DNA of 64,000 nucleotides from Citrobacter sp. On2M (GTDB taxonomy: Bacteria; Pseudomonadota; Gammaproteobacteria; Enterobacterales; Enterobacteriaceae). The stretch covers positions 682,001 through 746,000 of the forward strand of contig NZ_WPCV01000002.1 of assembly GCF_018035235.1 (NCBI RefSeq). Reading direction: 5' to 3'. Shown in pieces: positions 41,301-59,296 of this stretch; the stretch's first letter is position 1; every line of letters begins with the position of its first letter. Below the pieces are notes generated by a model. That model did no database searches. It saw nothing but the letters and a program-made list of their open reading frames with translations, and was not told where the DNA came from. The position numbers were made by a program, and so were the translations under genes.

Positions 41301-42767
41301 ATGCTACGTATCGCAAAAGAAGCCCTGACGTTTGACGACGTCCTCCTCGTTCCCGCTCATTCTACCGTTCTGCCGAATACTGCTGACCTCAGCACCCAGT
41401 TGACGAAAACCATTCGCCTGAACATTCCTATGCTCTCCGCAGCAATGGACACCGTGACGGAAGCGCGCCTGGCAATTGCTCTGGCCCAGGAAGGCGGCAT
41501 CGGTTTTATCCACAAAAACATGTCCATCGAGCGCCAGGCGGAAGAAGTTCGCCGCGTGAAGAAACACGAATCTGGCGTGGTAACTGACCCACAGACCGTA
41601 CTGCCAACCACCACGCTGCGCGAAGTGAAAGAACTGACCGAGCGTAACGGTTTTGCAGGCTACCCGGTTGTGACGGAGGATAACGAACTGGTCGGCATCA
41701 TCACCGGTCGCGACGTACGTTTTGTGACCGATCTCAGCCAGCCAGTGAGCGTTTACATGACCCCGAAAGAGCGTCTGGTGACCGTTCGCGAAGGTGAAGC
41801 GCGTGATGTTGTTTTTGCCAAAATGCACGAAAAACGCGTTGAAAAAGCGTTGGTTGTTGATGACAGCTTCCATCTGCTCGGCATGATCACCGTTAAAGAT
41901 TTCCAGAAAGCAGAACGTAAACCTAACGCCTGTAAAGACGAGCATGGTCGTCTGCGCGTTGGCGCTGCTGTCGGCGCGGGTGCTGGTAACGAAGAGCGTG
42001 TTGACGCGCTGGTTGCCGCGGGCGTTGACGTACTGCTGATTGACTCCTCTCACGGTCACTCTGAAGGCGTATTGCAGCGTATTCGTGAAACTCGCGCTAA
42101 ATATCCGGATCTGCAGATCATCGGCGGTAACGTTGCAACGGGCGCAGGCGCTCGCGCACTGGCGGAAGCCGGCTGCAGCGCGGTTAAAGTCGGTATCGGC
42201 CCTGGCTCCATCTGTACGACTCGTATCGTGACCGGCGTAGGTGTACCGCAGATCACCGCTGTTTCTGACGCCGTTGAAGCGCTGGAAGGCACCGGTATTC
42301 CGGTTATCGCCGATGGCGGTATTCGCTTCTCCGGCGACATCGCGAAAGCAATCGCTGCGGGTGCTGCTGCAGTCATGGTGGGTTCCATGCTGGCGGGTAC
42401 CGAAGAATCCCCGGGCGAAATCGAACTGTACCAGGGCCGTTCTTACAAATCATACCGCGGTATGGGCTCTCTGGGTGCGATGTCCAAAGGCTCCTCCGAC
42501 CGTTACTTCCAGAGCGATAACGCTGCTGACAAACTGGTCCCGGAAGGTATCGAAGGCCGTGTCGCGTATAAAGGCCGCCTGAAAGAGATCATCCACCAGC
42601 AGATGGGTGGCCTGCGCTCCTGTATGGGCCTGACCGGCTGTGGTACTATCGACGCGCTGCGCACTCAAGCAGAGTTTGTACGCATCAGCGGTGCGGGTAT
42701 TCAGGAAAGTCACGTTCACGATGTGACCATCACCAAAGAGTCCCCTAACTACCGCATGGGCTCCTGA
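41301..42767 (+). CDS. guaB: IMP dehydrogenase GuaB
   Basis: 488 aa from [20 protein letters not shown], the E. coli start; a longer frame would begin upstream of the promoter. Two CBS domains (residues about 93-205), catalytic loop GPGSICTTR with the active-site Cys (about C305) and the flap near [17 protein letters not shown]. It oxidises IMP to XMP with NAD, the first committed step to GMP. guaA follows after 63 nt in the same operon. Confidence 0.97.
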   Translation: MLRIAKEALTFDDVLLVPAHSTVLPNTADLSTQLTKTIRLNIPMLSAAMDTVTEARLAIALAQEGGIGFIHKNMSIERQAEEVRRVKKHESGVVTDPQTVLPTTTLREVKELTERNGFAGYPVVTEDNELVGIITGRDVRFVTDLSQPVSVYMTPKERLVTVREGEARDVVFAKMHEKRVEKALVVDDSFHLLGMITVKDFQKAERKPNACKDEHGRLRVGAAVGAGAGNEERVDALVAAGVDVLLIDSSHGHSEGVLQRIRETRAKYPDLQIIGGNVATGAGARALAEAGCSAVKVGIGPGSICTTRIVTGVGVPQITAVSDAVEALEGTGIPVIADGGIRFSGDIAKAIAAGAAAVMVGSMLAGTEESPGEIELYQGRSYKSYRGMGSLGAMSKGSSDRYFQSDNAADKLVPEGIEGRVAYKGRLKEIIHQQMGGLRSCMGLTGCGTIDALRTQAEFVRISGAGIQESHVHDVTITKESPNYRMGS

Positions 42768-42830
42768 TAAGTTTCCGCGCCCGGCTATATGCCGGGCGAA
42801 TTTGTTTCACTTGCCTCGGAATTAGCGTCA

Positions 42831-44408
42831 ATGACAGACAATATTCATAAACATCGCATTCTCATCCTCGATTTCGGCTCGCAGTATACTCAGTTGGTTG
42901 CACGTCGCGTACGTGAACTGGGCGTCTACTGTGAACTGTGGGCATGGGATGTTACGGAAGCACAAATTCGCGAATTCAACCCAAGCGGTATCATTCTTTC
43001 CGGTGGTCCGGAAAGCACCACCGAAGCAAACAGCCCGCGCGCGCCAGAATACGTTTTCAATGCCGGTGTGCCGGTATTCGGCGTCTGCTACGGCATGCAG
43101 ACTATGGCAATGCAGCTCGGTGGTCATGTTGAAGGATCTAACGAACGTGAATTCGGCTATGCGCAGGTAGAGGTTCAGACCGACAGTGCGCTGGTGCGTG
43201 GTATTGAAGACTCCCTGACCGCCGACGGCAAACCGCTGCTGGACGTATGGATGAGTCACGGCGATAAAGTGACCGCTATCCCGGAAGGTTTCGTTACTGT
43301 CGCCAGTACCGACAGCTGCCCGTTCGCCATTATGGCGCACGAAGAAAAACGCTTCTACGGCGTGCAGTTCCACCCGGAAGTGACCCACACCCGTCAGGGC
43401 ATGCGTATGCTGGAGCGCTTTGTGCGCGATATCTGTCAGTGTGAAGCGCTATGGACGCCGGCAAAAATTATCGATGACGCCGTTGCCCGCATTCGCGAGC
43501 AGGTTGGCAATGATAAAGTGATTCTCGGCCTGTCCGGTGGCGTGGACTCCTCCGTGACTGCGATGCTGCTGCACCGTGCAATCGGTAAAAACCTGACCTG
43601 TGTGTTCGTTGACAACGGTCTGCTGCGCCTGAACGAAGCCCAGCAGGTAATGGATATGTTTGGTGACCACTTTGGACTGAACATCGTTCACGTTGAAGGC
43701 GAACAGCGTTTCCTGGACGCGCTGAAAGGTGAGAACGATCCGGAAGCGAAACGTAAGATCATCGGCCGCGTATTCGTTGAAGTGTTCGACGAAGAAGCGC
43801 TGAAACTGGAAGATGTGAAATGGCTGGCGCAGGGTACTATCTACCCTGACGTGATTGAATCCGCGGCTTCCGCCACCGGTAAAGCGCACGTCATTAAATC
43901 TCACCATAACGTCGGCGGCCTGCCGAAAGAGATGAAGATGGGTCTGGTTGAACCGCTACGTGAGCTGTTCAAAGACGAAGTGCGTAAGATTGGTCTGGAG
44001 CTGGGCCTGCCATACGACATGCTGTACCGTCACCCGTTCCCGGGGCCGGGTCTCGGCGTGCGTGTACTGGGCGAAGTGAAGAAAGAGTACTGCGACCTGC
44101 TGCGTCGTGCGGATGCTATCTTCATTGAAGAATTGCACAAAGCTGACCTGTACAACAAAGTCAGTCAGGCGTTCACCGTGTTCCTGCCGGTGCGTTCCGT
44201 TGGCGTCATGGGCGATGGCCGTAAGTACGACTGGGTTGTTTCCCTGCGTGCTGTTGAGACCATCGACTTTATGACCGCCCACTGGGCGCATCTGCCGTAT
44301 GACTTCTTAGGCCGAGTCTCTAACCGCATCATCAACGAAGTTAACGGTATTTCCCGCGTGGTGTATGACATCAGCGGTAAGCCGCCAGCTACCATTGAGT
44401 GGGAATAA
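42831..44408 (+). CDS. guaA: GMP synthase (glutamine-hydrolysing) GuaA
   Basis: 525 aa from [20 protein letters not shown]; the 14 codons upstream are not part of the E. coli protein. N-terminal class I glutamine amidotransferase with the nucleophile in [11 protein letters not shown] (about C86) and [11 protein letters not shown]-pyrophosphatase domain with [14 protein letters not shown]-terminal dimerisation domain ends KPPATIEWE. It converts XMP to GMP. A terminator follows. Confidence 0.97.
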   Translation: MTDNIHKHRILILDFGSQYTQLVARRVRELGVYCELWAWDVTEAQIREFNPSGIILSGGPESTTEANSPRAPEYVFNAGVPVFGVCYGMQTMAMQLGGHVEGSNEREFGYAQVEVQTDSALVRGIEDSLTADGKPLLDVWMSHGDKVTAIPEGFVTVASTDSCPFAIMAHEEKRFYGVQFHPEVTHTRQGMRMLERFVRDICQCEALWTPAKIIDDAVARIREQVGNDKVILGLSGGVDSSVTAMLLHRAIGKNLTCVFVDNGLLRLNEAQQVMDMFGDHFGLNIVHVEGEQRFLDALKGENDPEAKRKIIGRVFVEVFDEEALKLEDVKWLAQGTIYPDVIESAASATGKAHVIKSHHNVGGLPKEMKMGLVEPLRELFKDEVRKIGLELGLPYDMLYRHPFPGPGLGVRVLGEVKKEYCDLLRRADAIFIEELHKADLYNKVSQAFTVFLPVRSVGVMGDGRKYDWVVSLRAVETIDFMTAHWAHLPYDFLGRVSNRIINEVNGISRVVYDISGKPPATIEWE

Positions 44409-44447
44409 TATCTCTCTCCGTTAGCGGTTTTTGAACGGTAATATGTC

Positions 44448-44474
44448 AAACCCTCTTTAACAGAGGGTTTTTTA
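44448..44474 (+). terminator. Rho-independent terminator after guaA
   Basis: AAACCCTCT and AGAGGGTTT, a 9-bp stem with a 5-nt loop, then a T-run. Convergent with the mscS-like gene. Confidence 0.92.
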
Positions 44475-44500
44475 TTGCGCTCACACCGGAGAACAACTTA

Positions 44501-45379
44501 TTAATCAACTAACTGTAGCTGGGGAGGAGATTGGGGTGACACATTCTCCACGCGGATATCCATCTGCGGATACGGCAGGGCAATATGGTTAGCGTCCAGG
44601 GCTTCTTTAATGTTTTCCAGCAGATCGTAATAGGTATTCCAGTATTCGATGTTGGGTACCCATACGCGGACGTAAAAATTCAATGCTGAAGCGCCCAGTT
44701 CGCCCAGACGAACGGTTACTCCACGTTGCTTATCGATGCGGCTATCCTGCTCGATAATCTGGTTAATCACGCGCTTAACATCTGCTATCCGGGTCTGATA
44801 GCCCACGCCAATCACCAGATCGATCCGACGAAAAGGGTGGCGGGAATAGTTAATGATATTGTCAGCGATGATCTTACCGTTTGGAATGACCACTTCTTTA
44901 CTGTCGGCGGTGAGCAGGGTGGTGGAGAAAATATGTACCTTTTCCACCGTTCCGGTGACTGCGCCAATTTGTACCACTTCTCCGGCGCGGAAAGGACGCA
45001 GGGAGACCAATAGTACGCCAGCGGCAAAGTTGGAAAGCGATCCTTGTAGCGCGAGCCCAATGGCCAACCCGGCGGCACCAATGACGGCAATAATGGAGGA
45101 TGTTTCGATACCGACGCGACCCAACGCGGCAACAACGGCGAAAGCGAGGGTAATGTAACGTACCAGCGCGGTGAAGAACTGGATAATGGTTCGGTCAACT
45201 TTACGTTTTAACAGTAACTTTTCCAGACCACTGGAGAGCAGGCGAGAGACAAATTTACCGACAAACAGTAAAATTACGGCGGCAACGATATTCCACCCGA
45301 ATTGAATAACCGCATCGCTGTGTCCAGCGATCCATTCAAGACCGCTGCTTATTTTCGGAAATAATGAAAAACCACTCAT
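44501..45379 (-). CDS. Small-conductance mechanosensitive channel, MscS paralogue
   Basis: 292 aa. Three membrane helices. The pore helix AVIGAAGLAIGLALQGSLSN is nearly that of E. coli MscS, followed by FRAGEVVQIG-type beta domain and the C-terminal FYVRVWVPNIEYWNTYYDLL. The N-terminal 30 residues differ from MscS (MSGFSLFPKISSGLEWIAGH), and the location next to guaA is not that of mscS, so it is an extra paralogue. It should open under membrane tension and release osmolytes. It takes the place of yfgI-yfgH of K-12. Confidence 0.88.
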   Translation of the reverse strand: MSGFSLFPKISSGLEWIAGHSDAVIQFGWNIVAAVILLFVGKFVSRLLSSGLEKLLLKRKVDRTIIQFFTALVRYITLAFAVVAALGRVGIETSSIIAVIGAAGLAIGLALQGSLSNFAAGVLLVSLRPFRAGEVVQIGAVTGTVEKVHIFSTTLLTADSKEVVIPNGKIIADNIINYSRHPFRRIDLVIGVGYQTRIADVKRVINQIIEQDSRIDKQRGVTVRLGELGASALNFYVRVWVPNIEYWNTYYDLLENIKEALDANHIALPYPQMDIRVENVSPQSPPQLQLVD

Positions 45380-45742
45380 GGTAAAACCCTGTAGAATTTA
45401 AAATGGTAATGATTCAAATAAGCATTTAATTCCATACATAATATTAATGCTTTCATCTGTGATATTTTTTGGCGATATTAATTGACGTCTATTTGAACAC
45501 GGTGTGTTTTTTTATACCCAGTCAATCGGAACGTAAAAATCAGCGCGAATGGTGCGGTGAAGTGGGATTAAAAGATTGTGCATTTGTGCGAAAACACGGT
45601 TTATCATCCGATAACTCCGTGCGAGTGGTGGGTAAGGCAGCGTTTTGTTTCATCACTTAAATCCCTTACCGGATGGTTAAATGTCAGGCGATTAGCCATC
45701 CGGTAAGGAATCTTAATGCTGAGATACTACAGGCGCGAGCGA
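45380..45742. other. Intergenic region, 363 bp, mscS-like upstream side and yfgG 3' side
   Basis: The leader of the mscS-like gene (minus strand) is AT-rich with ATTAATATT stretches. One open frame (about 45469-45660, plus) has only a TTG start and no ribosome site; I do not call it. The palindrome at 45664-45708 closes the region. Confidence 0.5.
45664..45708. repeat. REP-like palindrome downstream of yfgG
   Basis: CCTTACCGGATGG (45664-45676) and CCATCCGGTAAGG (45696-45708), 13 bp perfect with a 19-nt loop. It contains the CCGGAT core of REP. It may end or protect the yfgG transcript. Confidence 0.8.
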
Positions 45743-45946
45743 TCAGCGCACGTCGGTTTGAGCAGGAGATGCCTGTTGCGGCTGGGTGATCTGCTGAGAT
45801 TCTTTTTTGTTCTGGTGGTGCTGCCACGCACCTATAGCGGAGTAGACGAAGCGTCCGAAGAAGAAGAGAAAGCTGATAAGCAGTACGATCCGGATCATGC
45901 GACTATTAAATCGATGTCGTTTGCGTAGGCTGGTAACCTGGCTCAC
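45743..45946 (-). CDS. yfgG: YfgG, small membrane protein
   Basis: 67 aa from a GTG start (VSQVTSLRKRHRFNSRMIRI); AAGGAA sits 7 nt upstream. Longer forms with an ATG 14 codons before lack support. One membrane helix (IVLLISFLFFFGRFVYSAIG), basic N-terminus and a Gln/Lys-rich tail. E. coli YfgG is 63 aa with nearly the same core; it has been linked to nickel and cobalt tolerance. Function is otherwise unknown. Confidence 0.88.
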   Translation of the reverse strand: MSQVTSLRKRHRFNSRMIRIVLLISFLFFFGRFVYSAIGAWQHHQNKKESQQITQPQQASPAQTDVR

Positions 45947-46154
45947 AAAAGGTTCCTTGTAGTGTACCCAACTGAGGGCGATATTCACATTAAGGCATAC
46001 TGTGGGGCAATGGTCAATTTTTCGTTATGTAAAATTGCTTCAGTTGTTTCATCCTCATATGTTATGAAAATTAATATTATTATTTGCATTAATAATGAAT
46101 TAACGATAAGAAACGATGAAAAGAGTAATAATTGATTAATGAGAGTCTTTTTTT

Positions 46155-46168
46155 TTGATATATGTCAA
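46155..46168 (+). promoter_or_regulatory. FNR-like box upstream of yfgF
   Basis: TTGATATATGTCAA fits the FNR consensus TTGATnnnnATCAA with one mismatch. It lies about 130 bp before the yfgF ATG, in a 307-bp gap that holds nothing else I can name. E. coli YfgF is known as an anaerobic, FNR-linked phosphodiesterase. Confidence 0.7.
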
Positions 46169-46295
46169 ACGTCACTGTTTGATGATAACTAAAATCGATG
46201 AGACATCGTAATGTATTTAACTTTATCGTTTAGAGTCAGGTGGGATGCCTGTCTGAATACCCCCTGCAGGATGTGCGGGATTCTACTGAGCATCT

Positions 46296-52158
<5,863 letters not shown>

Positions 52159-52290
52159 TACCACTTTTACTCCGTTTCATTCACGGGACACTACCGATTT
52201 ATTATGGCGAGCATTGCTCTCAGATGTCCAACTGTGCCAGAAAAATATGACAATAAACCGTCTGATAGCAAAGAGAAAGGGGGAGCATAG

Positions 52291-52335
52291 ATGAATACCG
52301 GAGATGTTAACCGGAAAAGGTATTTATGCCTGTAG
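52291..52335 (+). CDS. Candidate 14-residue leader-type peptide upstream of a terminator
   Basis: ATG at 52291 with a strong ribosome site (AAGGGGGAGC, 5-6 nt spacing) encodes MNTGDVNRKRYLCL and stops at TAG 52333. The stop lies inside the left arm of a strong terminator. It is on the strand opposite to ppk and purN. No homologue is recalled. It may be a leader ORF, a small RNA with an incidental ORF, or chance; the ribosome site plus the immediate terminator is the only evidence. Confidence 0.35.
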   Translation: MNTGDVNRKRYLCL

Positions 52336-52369
52336 ACCGGAGGGTGAGATCCGGTTTACAGGTTTTTTT
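52329..52369 (+). terminator. Strong terminator pointing at the purN 3' end
   Basis: CCTGTAGACCGG (52329-52340) pairs with CCGGTTTACAGG (52351-52362), 12 bp with one G-U, 10-nt loop, then seven T ending one base before the purN stop codon. The T-run works for plus-strand transcription. On the minus strand the same stem may protect the purMN 3' end. Confidence 0.8.
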
Positions 52370-52370
52370 A

Positions 52371-54136
<1,766 letters not shown>

Positions 54137-54208
54137 TCAAGTTTTATCTGCTGATTTTTTCAGCATTTTACAATCATTTATCTATTTGTTTGAACTGCGC
54201 CACGAAAA

Positions 54209-54279
54209 TGAAACCGGGTACAGTCTTGTGCTTGAAACCTGCCAGCCGAATGCACAGTATCGTACTGAAACCGGTTTCT
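54209..54279 (+). promoter_or_regulatory. Promoter and paired AscG/GalR-type operators of the bglA-like gene
   Basis: A -35 TTGAAA (54232-54237) and -10 CAGTAT (54255-54260) have a 17-bp spacer. Just downstream lies the palindrome TGAAACCGGTTTCT (54266-54279), one base short of the AscG consensus TGAAACCGGTTTCA. A second, weaker copy TGAAACCGGGTACA is at 54209-54222; centres are 57 bp apart. This suits looping repression by a LacI-family protein such as AscG, acting in trans. Confidence 0.7.
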
Positions 54280-54301
54280 GTTTTCTGTTACGAACCTCAT
54301 T

Positions 54302-54428
<127 letters not shown>

Positions 54429-54457
54429 GAGCGTTTTGCGCAGACTCATCACGATAG

Positions 54458-55897
<1,440 letters not shown>

Positions 55898-55916
55898 AAT
55901 TCATAGTGTTGACAAT

Positions 55917-55946
55917 AAGCCCCGACCTCAAAGCGGGGCTTGTTTT
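55917..55946 (+). terminator. Rho-independent terminator after the bglA-like gene
   Basis: AAGCCCCG (55917-55924) pairs with CGGGGCTT (55934-55941), then GTTTTA. Confidence 0.88.
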
Positions 55947-56003
55947 ATACTCATCATCCGGACGCAAACGATTTTGGTTGATCCATATCAAGCGTATGCA
56001 GTG

Positions 56004-56046
56004 TTGCGCCAGAGACGAAAAGCGGTATAATCCGGCGATTTTTTTT
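56004..56046 (+). promoter_or_regulatory. upp promoter with UTP-sensing T-tract start
   Basis: -35 TTGCGC (56004-56009), 16-bp spacer, -10 TATAAT (56026-56031), then GATTTTTTTT at the start site (56037-56046). In E. coli this initial sequence lets RNA polymerase stutter U residues when UTP is high, which lowers upp-uraA expression. Confidence 0.88.
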
Positions 56047-56080
56047 GTGGTTGCCACTCGTCTGAGGAAAGGAGAAGAGT

Positions 56081-56707
56081 ATGAAGATCGTGGAAGTCAA
56101 ACACCCACTCGTCAAACACAAGCTGGGACTGATGCGTGAAAACGACATCAGCACTAAACGCTTTCGTGAACTCGCCTCGGAAGTTGGCAGCCTGCTGACT
56201 TATGAAGCAACCGCTGGTCTGGAAACCGAAAAGGTGACCATTGAAGGCTGGAATGGTCCGGTTGAAGTTGACCAAATCAAAGGTAAAAAAATCACCGTTG
56301 TGCCAATCCTGCGTGCGGGCCTGGGCATGATGGAAGGCGTACTAGAAAACGTTCCAAGCGCGCGTATCAGCGTGGTAGGTATGTACCGCAATGAAGAGAC
56401 GCTGGAGCCGGTTCCATACTTCCAGAAGCTGGTTTCTAACATTGATGAGCGTATGGCGCTGATCGTTGACCCGATGCTGGCAACCGGCGGTTCGGTTATC
56501 GCTACCATCGACCTGCTGAAAAAAGCAGGCTGCAGCAGCATTAAAGTACTGGTACTGGTTGCCGCGCCGGAAGGTATCGCGGCGCTGGAAAAAGCGCACC
56601 CGGATGTCGAGCTGTACACCGCCTCCATCGATCAGGGACTGAACGAGCACGGATACATTATTCCTGGGCTCGGCGATGCCGGCGATAAGATTTTTGGTAC
56701 CAAGTAA
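56081..56707 (+). CDS. upp: Uracil phosphoribosyltransferase Upp
   Basis: 208 aa, the E. coli length. Starts [24 protein letters not shown]-loop segment [20 protein letters not shown] near residue 128 and the C-terminal uracil site [19 protein letters not shown]. It makes UMP from uracil and PRPP. GAAAGGAGAAG precedes the ATG. uraA follows after a terminator. Confidence 0.97.
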   Translation: MKIVEVKHPLVKHKLGLMRENDISTKRFRELASEVGSLLTYEATAGLETEKVTIEGWNGPVEVDQIKGKKITVVPILRAGLGMMEGVLENVPSARISVVGMYRNEETLEPVPYFQKLVSNIDERMALIVDPMLATGGSVIATIDLLKKAGCSSIKVLVLVAAPEGIAALEKAHPDVELYTASIDQGLNEHGYIIPGLGDAGDKIFGTK

Positions 56708-56721
56708 ATGAATAAATAAAA

Positions 56722-56752
56722 AGAAGCCGACTTTAAGAGTCGGCTTTTTTTT
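56722..56752 (+). terminator. Terminator between upp and uraA
   Basis: AAGCCGACT (56724-56732) pairs with AGTCGGCTT (56738-56746), then a T-run. It likely gives partial read-through into uraA. Confidence 0.9.
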
Positions 56753-56803
56753 GAATAAAACAACCCAATCGCTAATAACAAACAACACTCAGAGGAAAAC
56801 ACT

Positions 56804-58093
56804 ATGACGCGCCGTGCTATCGGGGTGAGTGAAAGACCGCCGCTTTTACAGACAATCCCGCTTAGTTTGCAGCACCTGTTCGCCATGTTTGGCGCAACGG
56901 TACTGGTGCCAGTCCTGTTTCATATCAACCCTGCTACCGTTCTGCTGTTTAACGGCATTGGTACGTTACTGTATCTCTTTATTTGTAAAGGTAAAATTCC
57001 GGCTTACCTCGGTTCCAGTTTCGCGTTTATTTCCCCGGTTCTGCTGCTGCTGCCGCTAGGGTATGAAGTGGCGCTGGGCGGTTTCATTATGTGTGGCATC
57101 CTTTTCTGCCTGGTTTCATTCATTGTTAAGAAAGCCGGTACTGGCTGGCTGGATGTAATGTTCCCGCCTGCGGCTATGGGCGCAATCGTTGCCGTCATCG
57201 GTCTGGAGCTGGCAGGGGTCGCTGCGGGCATGGCGGGATTACTGCCTGCTGAAGGACAAGCGCCAGACTCAACAACCATCATCATCTCAATGGTGACGCT
57301 GGCGGTGACGGTATTTGGTTCCGTACTGTTCCGTGGCTTTATGGCGATTATCCCAATTTTGATTGGGGTGCTGGCCGGTTACGCGCTCTCCTTCGTGATG
57401 GGCGTCGTGGACACCACGCCGATAGCGCAGGCTCACTGGTTTGCTCTGCCAACGTTTTACACACCGCGCTTTGAATGGGTCGCTATTCTGACCATTCTGC
57501 CTGCGGCGCTGGTGGTTATTGCTGAACACGTCGGGCACCTGGTGGTAACGGCGAATATCGTAAAAAAAGATTTGATTCGCGATCCAGGCTTGCATCGTTC
57601 TATGTTTGCTAACGGCTTGTCGACGGTGATCTCCGGCTTCTTCGGTTCTACGCCGAACACCACGTACGGCGAGAACATCGGCGTTATGGCGATTACCCGC
57701 GTTTACAGTACCTGGGTTATTGGTGGCGCGGCGATTTTCGCCATTCTGCTCTCTTGCGTGGGTAAACTGGCTGCGGCGATCCAAATCATTCCACTGCCGG
57801 TAATGGGCGGCGTATCTCTGCTGCTGTACGGCGTGATTGGTGCTTCCGGTATTCGCGTGCTAATCGAGTCAAAAGTTGATTACAACAAAGCACAGAACCT
57901 GATCCTGACCTCGGTTATTTTGATCATCGGCGTCAGCGGCGCGAAAGTTCACATCGGTGCTGCTGAGCTGAAAGGCATGGCGCTGGCGACTATTGTGGGT
58001 GTCTGTCTGAGCCTGATTTTCAAAGTTATCAGCCTGCTGCGTCCGGAAGAAGTGGTGCTTGACGCCAAAGATGCCGACACTGAGCAACAGTAA
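56804..58093 (+). CDS. uraA: Uracil:proton symporter UraA (NCS2)
   Basis: 429 aa, 14 helices. Begins MTRRAIGVSERPPLLQTIPL. NCS2 motifs include the QH-type segment SLQHLFAMFGATVLVPVL near residue 22, AEHVGHLVVTANIV (Glu/His of the uracil site) and FGSTPNTTYGENIGVMAIT. It imports uracil for Upp. AGAGGAAAACA precedes the ATG. Confidence 0.96.
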   Translation: MTRRAIGVSERPPLLQTIPLSLQHLFAMFGATVLVPVLFHINPATVLLFNGIGTLLYLFICKGKIPAYLGSSFAFISPVLLLLPLGYEVALGGFIMCGILFCLVSFIVKKAGTGWLDVMFPPAAMGAIVAVIGLELAGVAAGMAGLLPAEGQAPDSTTIIISMVTLAVTVFGSVLFRGFMAIIPILIGVLAGYALSFVMGVVDTTPIAQAHWFALPTFYTPRFEWVAILTILPAALVVIAEHVGHLVVTANIVKKDLIRDPGLHRSMFANGLSTVISGFFGSTPNTTYGENIGVMAITRVYSTWVIGGAAIFAILLSCVGKLAAAIQIIPLPVMGGVSLLLYGVIGASGIRVLIESKVDYNKAQNLILTSVILIIGVSGAKVHIGAAELKGMALATIVGVCLSLIFKVISLLRPEEVVLDAKDADTEQQ

Positions 58094-58100
58094 ACCTTTG

Positions 58101-58123
58101 ACCGGGCGGCGACGCTGCCCGGT
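58101..58123 (+). other. Stem between uraA and hda
   Basis: ACCGGGC (58101-58107) pairs with GCCCGGT (58117-58123) and is followed by TCTAT. A weak terminator at most. Confidence 0.5.
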
Positions 58124-58188
58124 TCTATCGCGACGCATTTCTGTGTTAAACTCAACGCGATTTTATGAAATCCTGGGTTGAGGTATCT

Positions 58189-58890
58189 CTGAACACACCG
58201 GCACAGCTCTCTTTGCCACTTTATCTGCCTGACGACGAAACTTTCGCAAGTTTCTGGCCGGGGGATAACTCCTCTTTACTGGCTGCACTGCAAAATGTGC
58301 TGCGTCAGGAACATAGCGGGTATATTTATCTTTGGTCGCGTGAAGGCGCTGGCCGTAGCCATTTGCTGCATGCAGCCTGTGCGGAACTGTCTGCGCGGGG
58401 CGATGCGGTAGGCTATGTGCCGCTTGATAAGCGCACCTGGTTCGTCCCCGAGGTGCTTGACGGTATGGAGCATTTGTCGCTGGTCTGCATCGACAACATC
58501 GAATGCGTGGCCGGCGATTCGCTATGGGAAATGGCGATCTTCGATCTCTACAATCGCATCCTGGAGTCGGGGAAAACTCGGCTGCTGATCACCGGTGATC
58601 GCCCGCCAAGGCAGCTCAATTTGGGGCTGCCAGATCTCGCTTCGCGCCTGGACTGGGGGCAAATCTATAAGCTACAGCCGCTTTCTGATGAAGATAAACT
58701 GCAGGCGTTGCAATTACGCGCCAGGCTACGTGGGTTTGAACTGCCGGAAGATGTGGGACGCTTTCTGCTTAAGCGTCTGGATCGGGAAATGCGTACGCTG
58801 TTTATGACGCTGGATCAACTTGATCATGCATCAATCACCGCCCAGCGTAAGCTGACCATTCCGTTCGTAAAAGAGATACTGAAGCTGTAA
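58189..58890 (+). CDS. hda: DnaA-inactivating protein Hda, CTG start
   Basis: 233 aa from a CTG codon (read as Met), then [19 protein letters not shown]. coli Hda is known to start at this CTG. An in-frame ATG lies 8 codons earlier (58165) but without a good ribosome site, whereas GAGG is about 6 nt before the CTG. AAA+ protein: Walker-A-like [13 protein letters not shown], sensor/arginine region [11 protein letters not shown]. The N-terminal QLSLPL is the clamp-binding motif. With loaded DNA clamp it triggers ATP hydrolysis on DnaA (RIDA). Confidence 0.92.
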   Translation: MNTPAQLSLPLYLPDDETFASFWPGDNSSLLAALQNVLRQEHSGYIYLWSREGAGRSHLLHAACAELSARGDAVGYVPLDKRTWFVPEVLDGMEHLSLVCIDNIECVAGDSLWEMAIFDLYNRILESGKTRLLITGDRPPRQLNLGLPDLASRLDWGQIYKLQPLSDEDKLQALQLRARLRGFELPEDVGRFLLKRLDREMRTLFMTLDQLDHASITAQRKLTIPFVKEILKL

Positions 58891-58892
58891 GC

Positions 58893-58914
58893 GCCGCAGC
58901 CAAAAGACTGCGGC
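58893..58914. other. Stem between hda and yfgD
   Basis: GCCGCAG (58893-58899) pairs with CTGCGGC (58908-58914) between two convergent genes. Confidence 0.6.
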
Positions 58915-58924
58915 AGGTTTCAGG

Positions 58925-59284
58925 TTAACCGACGATTTCCAGTACCTGCTCCGGGGGACGTCCAATTCGTGCCTGGCCTTTGGCAACCACAATGGGGCGC
59001 TCCATCAGTTTCGGGTTTTCTACCATTGCCTGAATCAGCGCATCTTCACTCAGGTTTTTGTCCGCCAGGTTAAGTGACTTATAGAGATCTTCTTTCTGGC
59101 GCATCAGCTCACGCGCGCTGGACATGCCCAGCATCTGCAGAAGTTCACGCAGGGTCGCGGGGTCAGCCGGGGTTTCCAGATATAGCACCACTTCCGGATC
59201 CACGCCGTTGGACTTCAGTAATTCCAGTGTTTCACGGCTCTTGGAGCAGCGTGGGTTATGGTAGATTTTAATCGCGTCGGACAT
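58925..59284 (-). CDS. yfgD: YfgD, arsenate reductase (ArsC)-family thioredoxin-fold protein
   Basis: 119 aa. Active-site-like cysteine in YHNPRCSKSRETLELL near residue 13, and VVAKGQARIGRPPEQVLEIV at the end, as in ArsC. The basic residues of true ArsC active sites are partly present. No ars genes are near, so actual arsenate reduction is not assured. It lies just downstream of bepA, 12 nt apart. Confidence 0.9.
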   Translation of the reverse strand: MSDAIKIYHNPRCSKSRETLELLKSNGVDPEVVLYLETPADPATLRELLQMLGMSSARELMRQKEDLYKSLNLADKNLSEDALIQAMVENPKLMERPIVVAKGQARIGRPPEQVLEIVG

Positions 59285-59296
59285 TTTTCTTTCCTG

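Noticed and set aside
45469-45660. Open frame of 63 codons between the mscS-like gene and yfgG
   Set aside because: It starts with TTG without a ribosome site and shows no known motif. I could not exclude a gene fragment.
45664-45708. Rho-independent terminator for yfgG
   Set aside because: The 13-bp stem is strong but has a long loop and no T-run on the minus strand, so I list it as a REP-like repeat instead.
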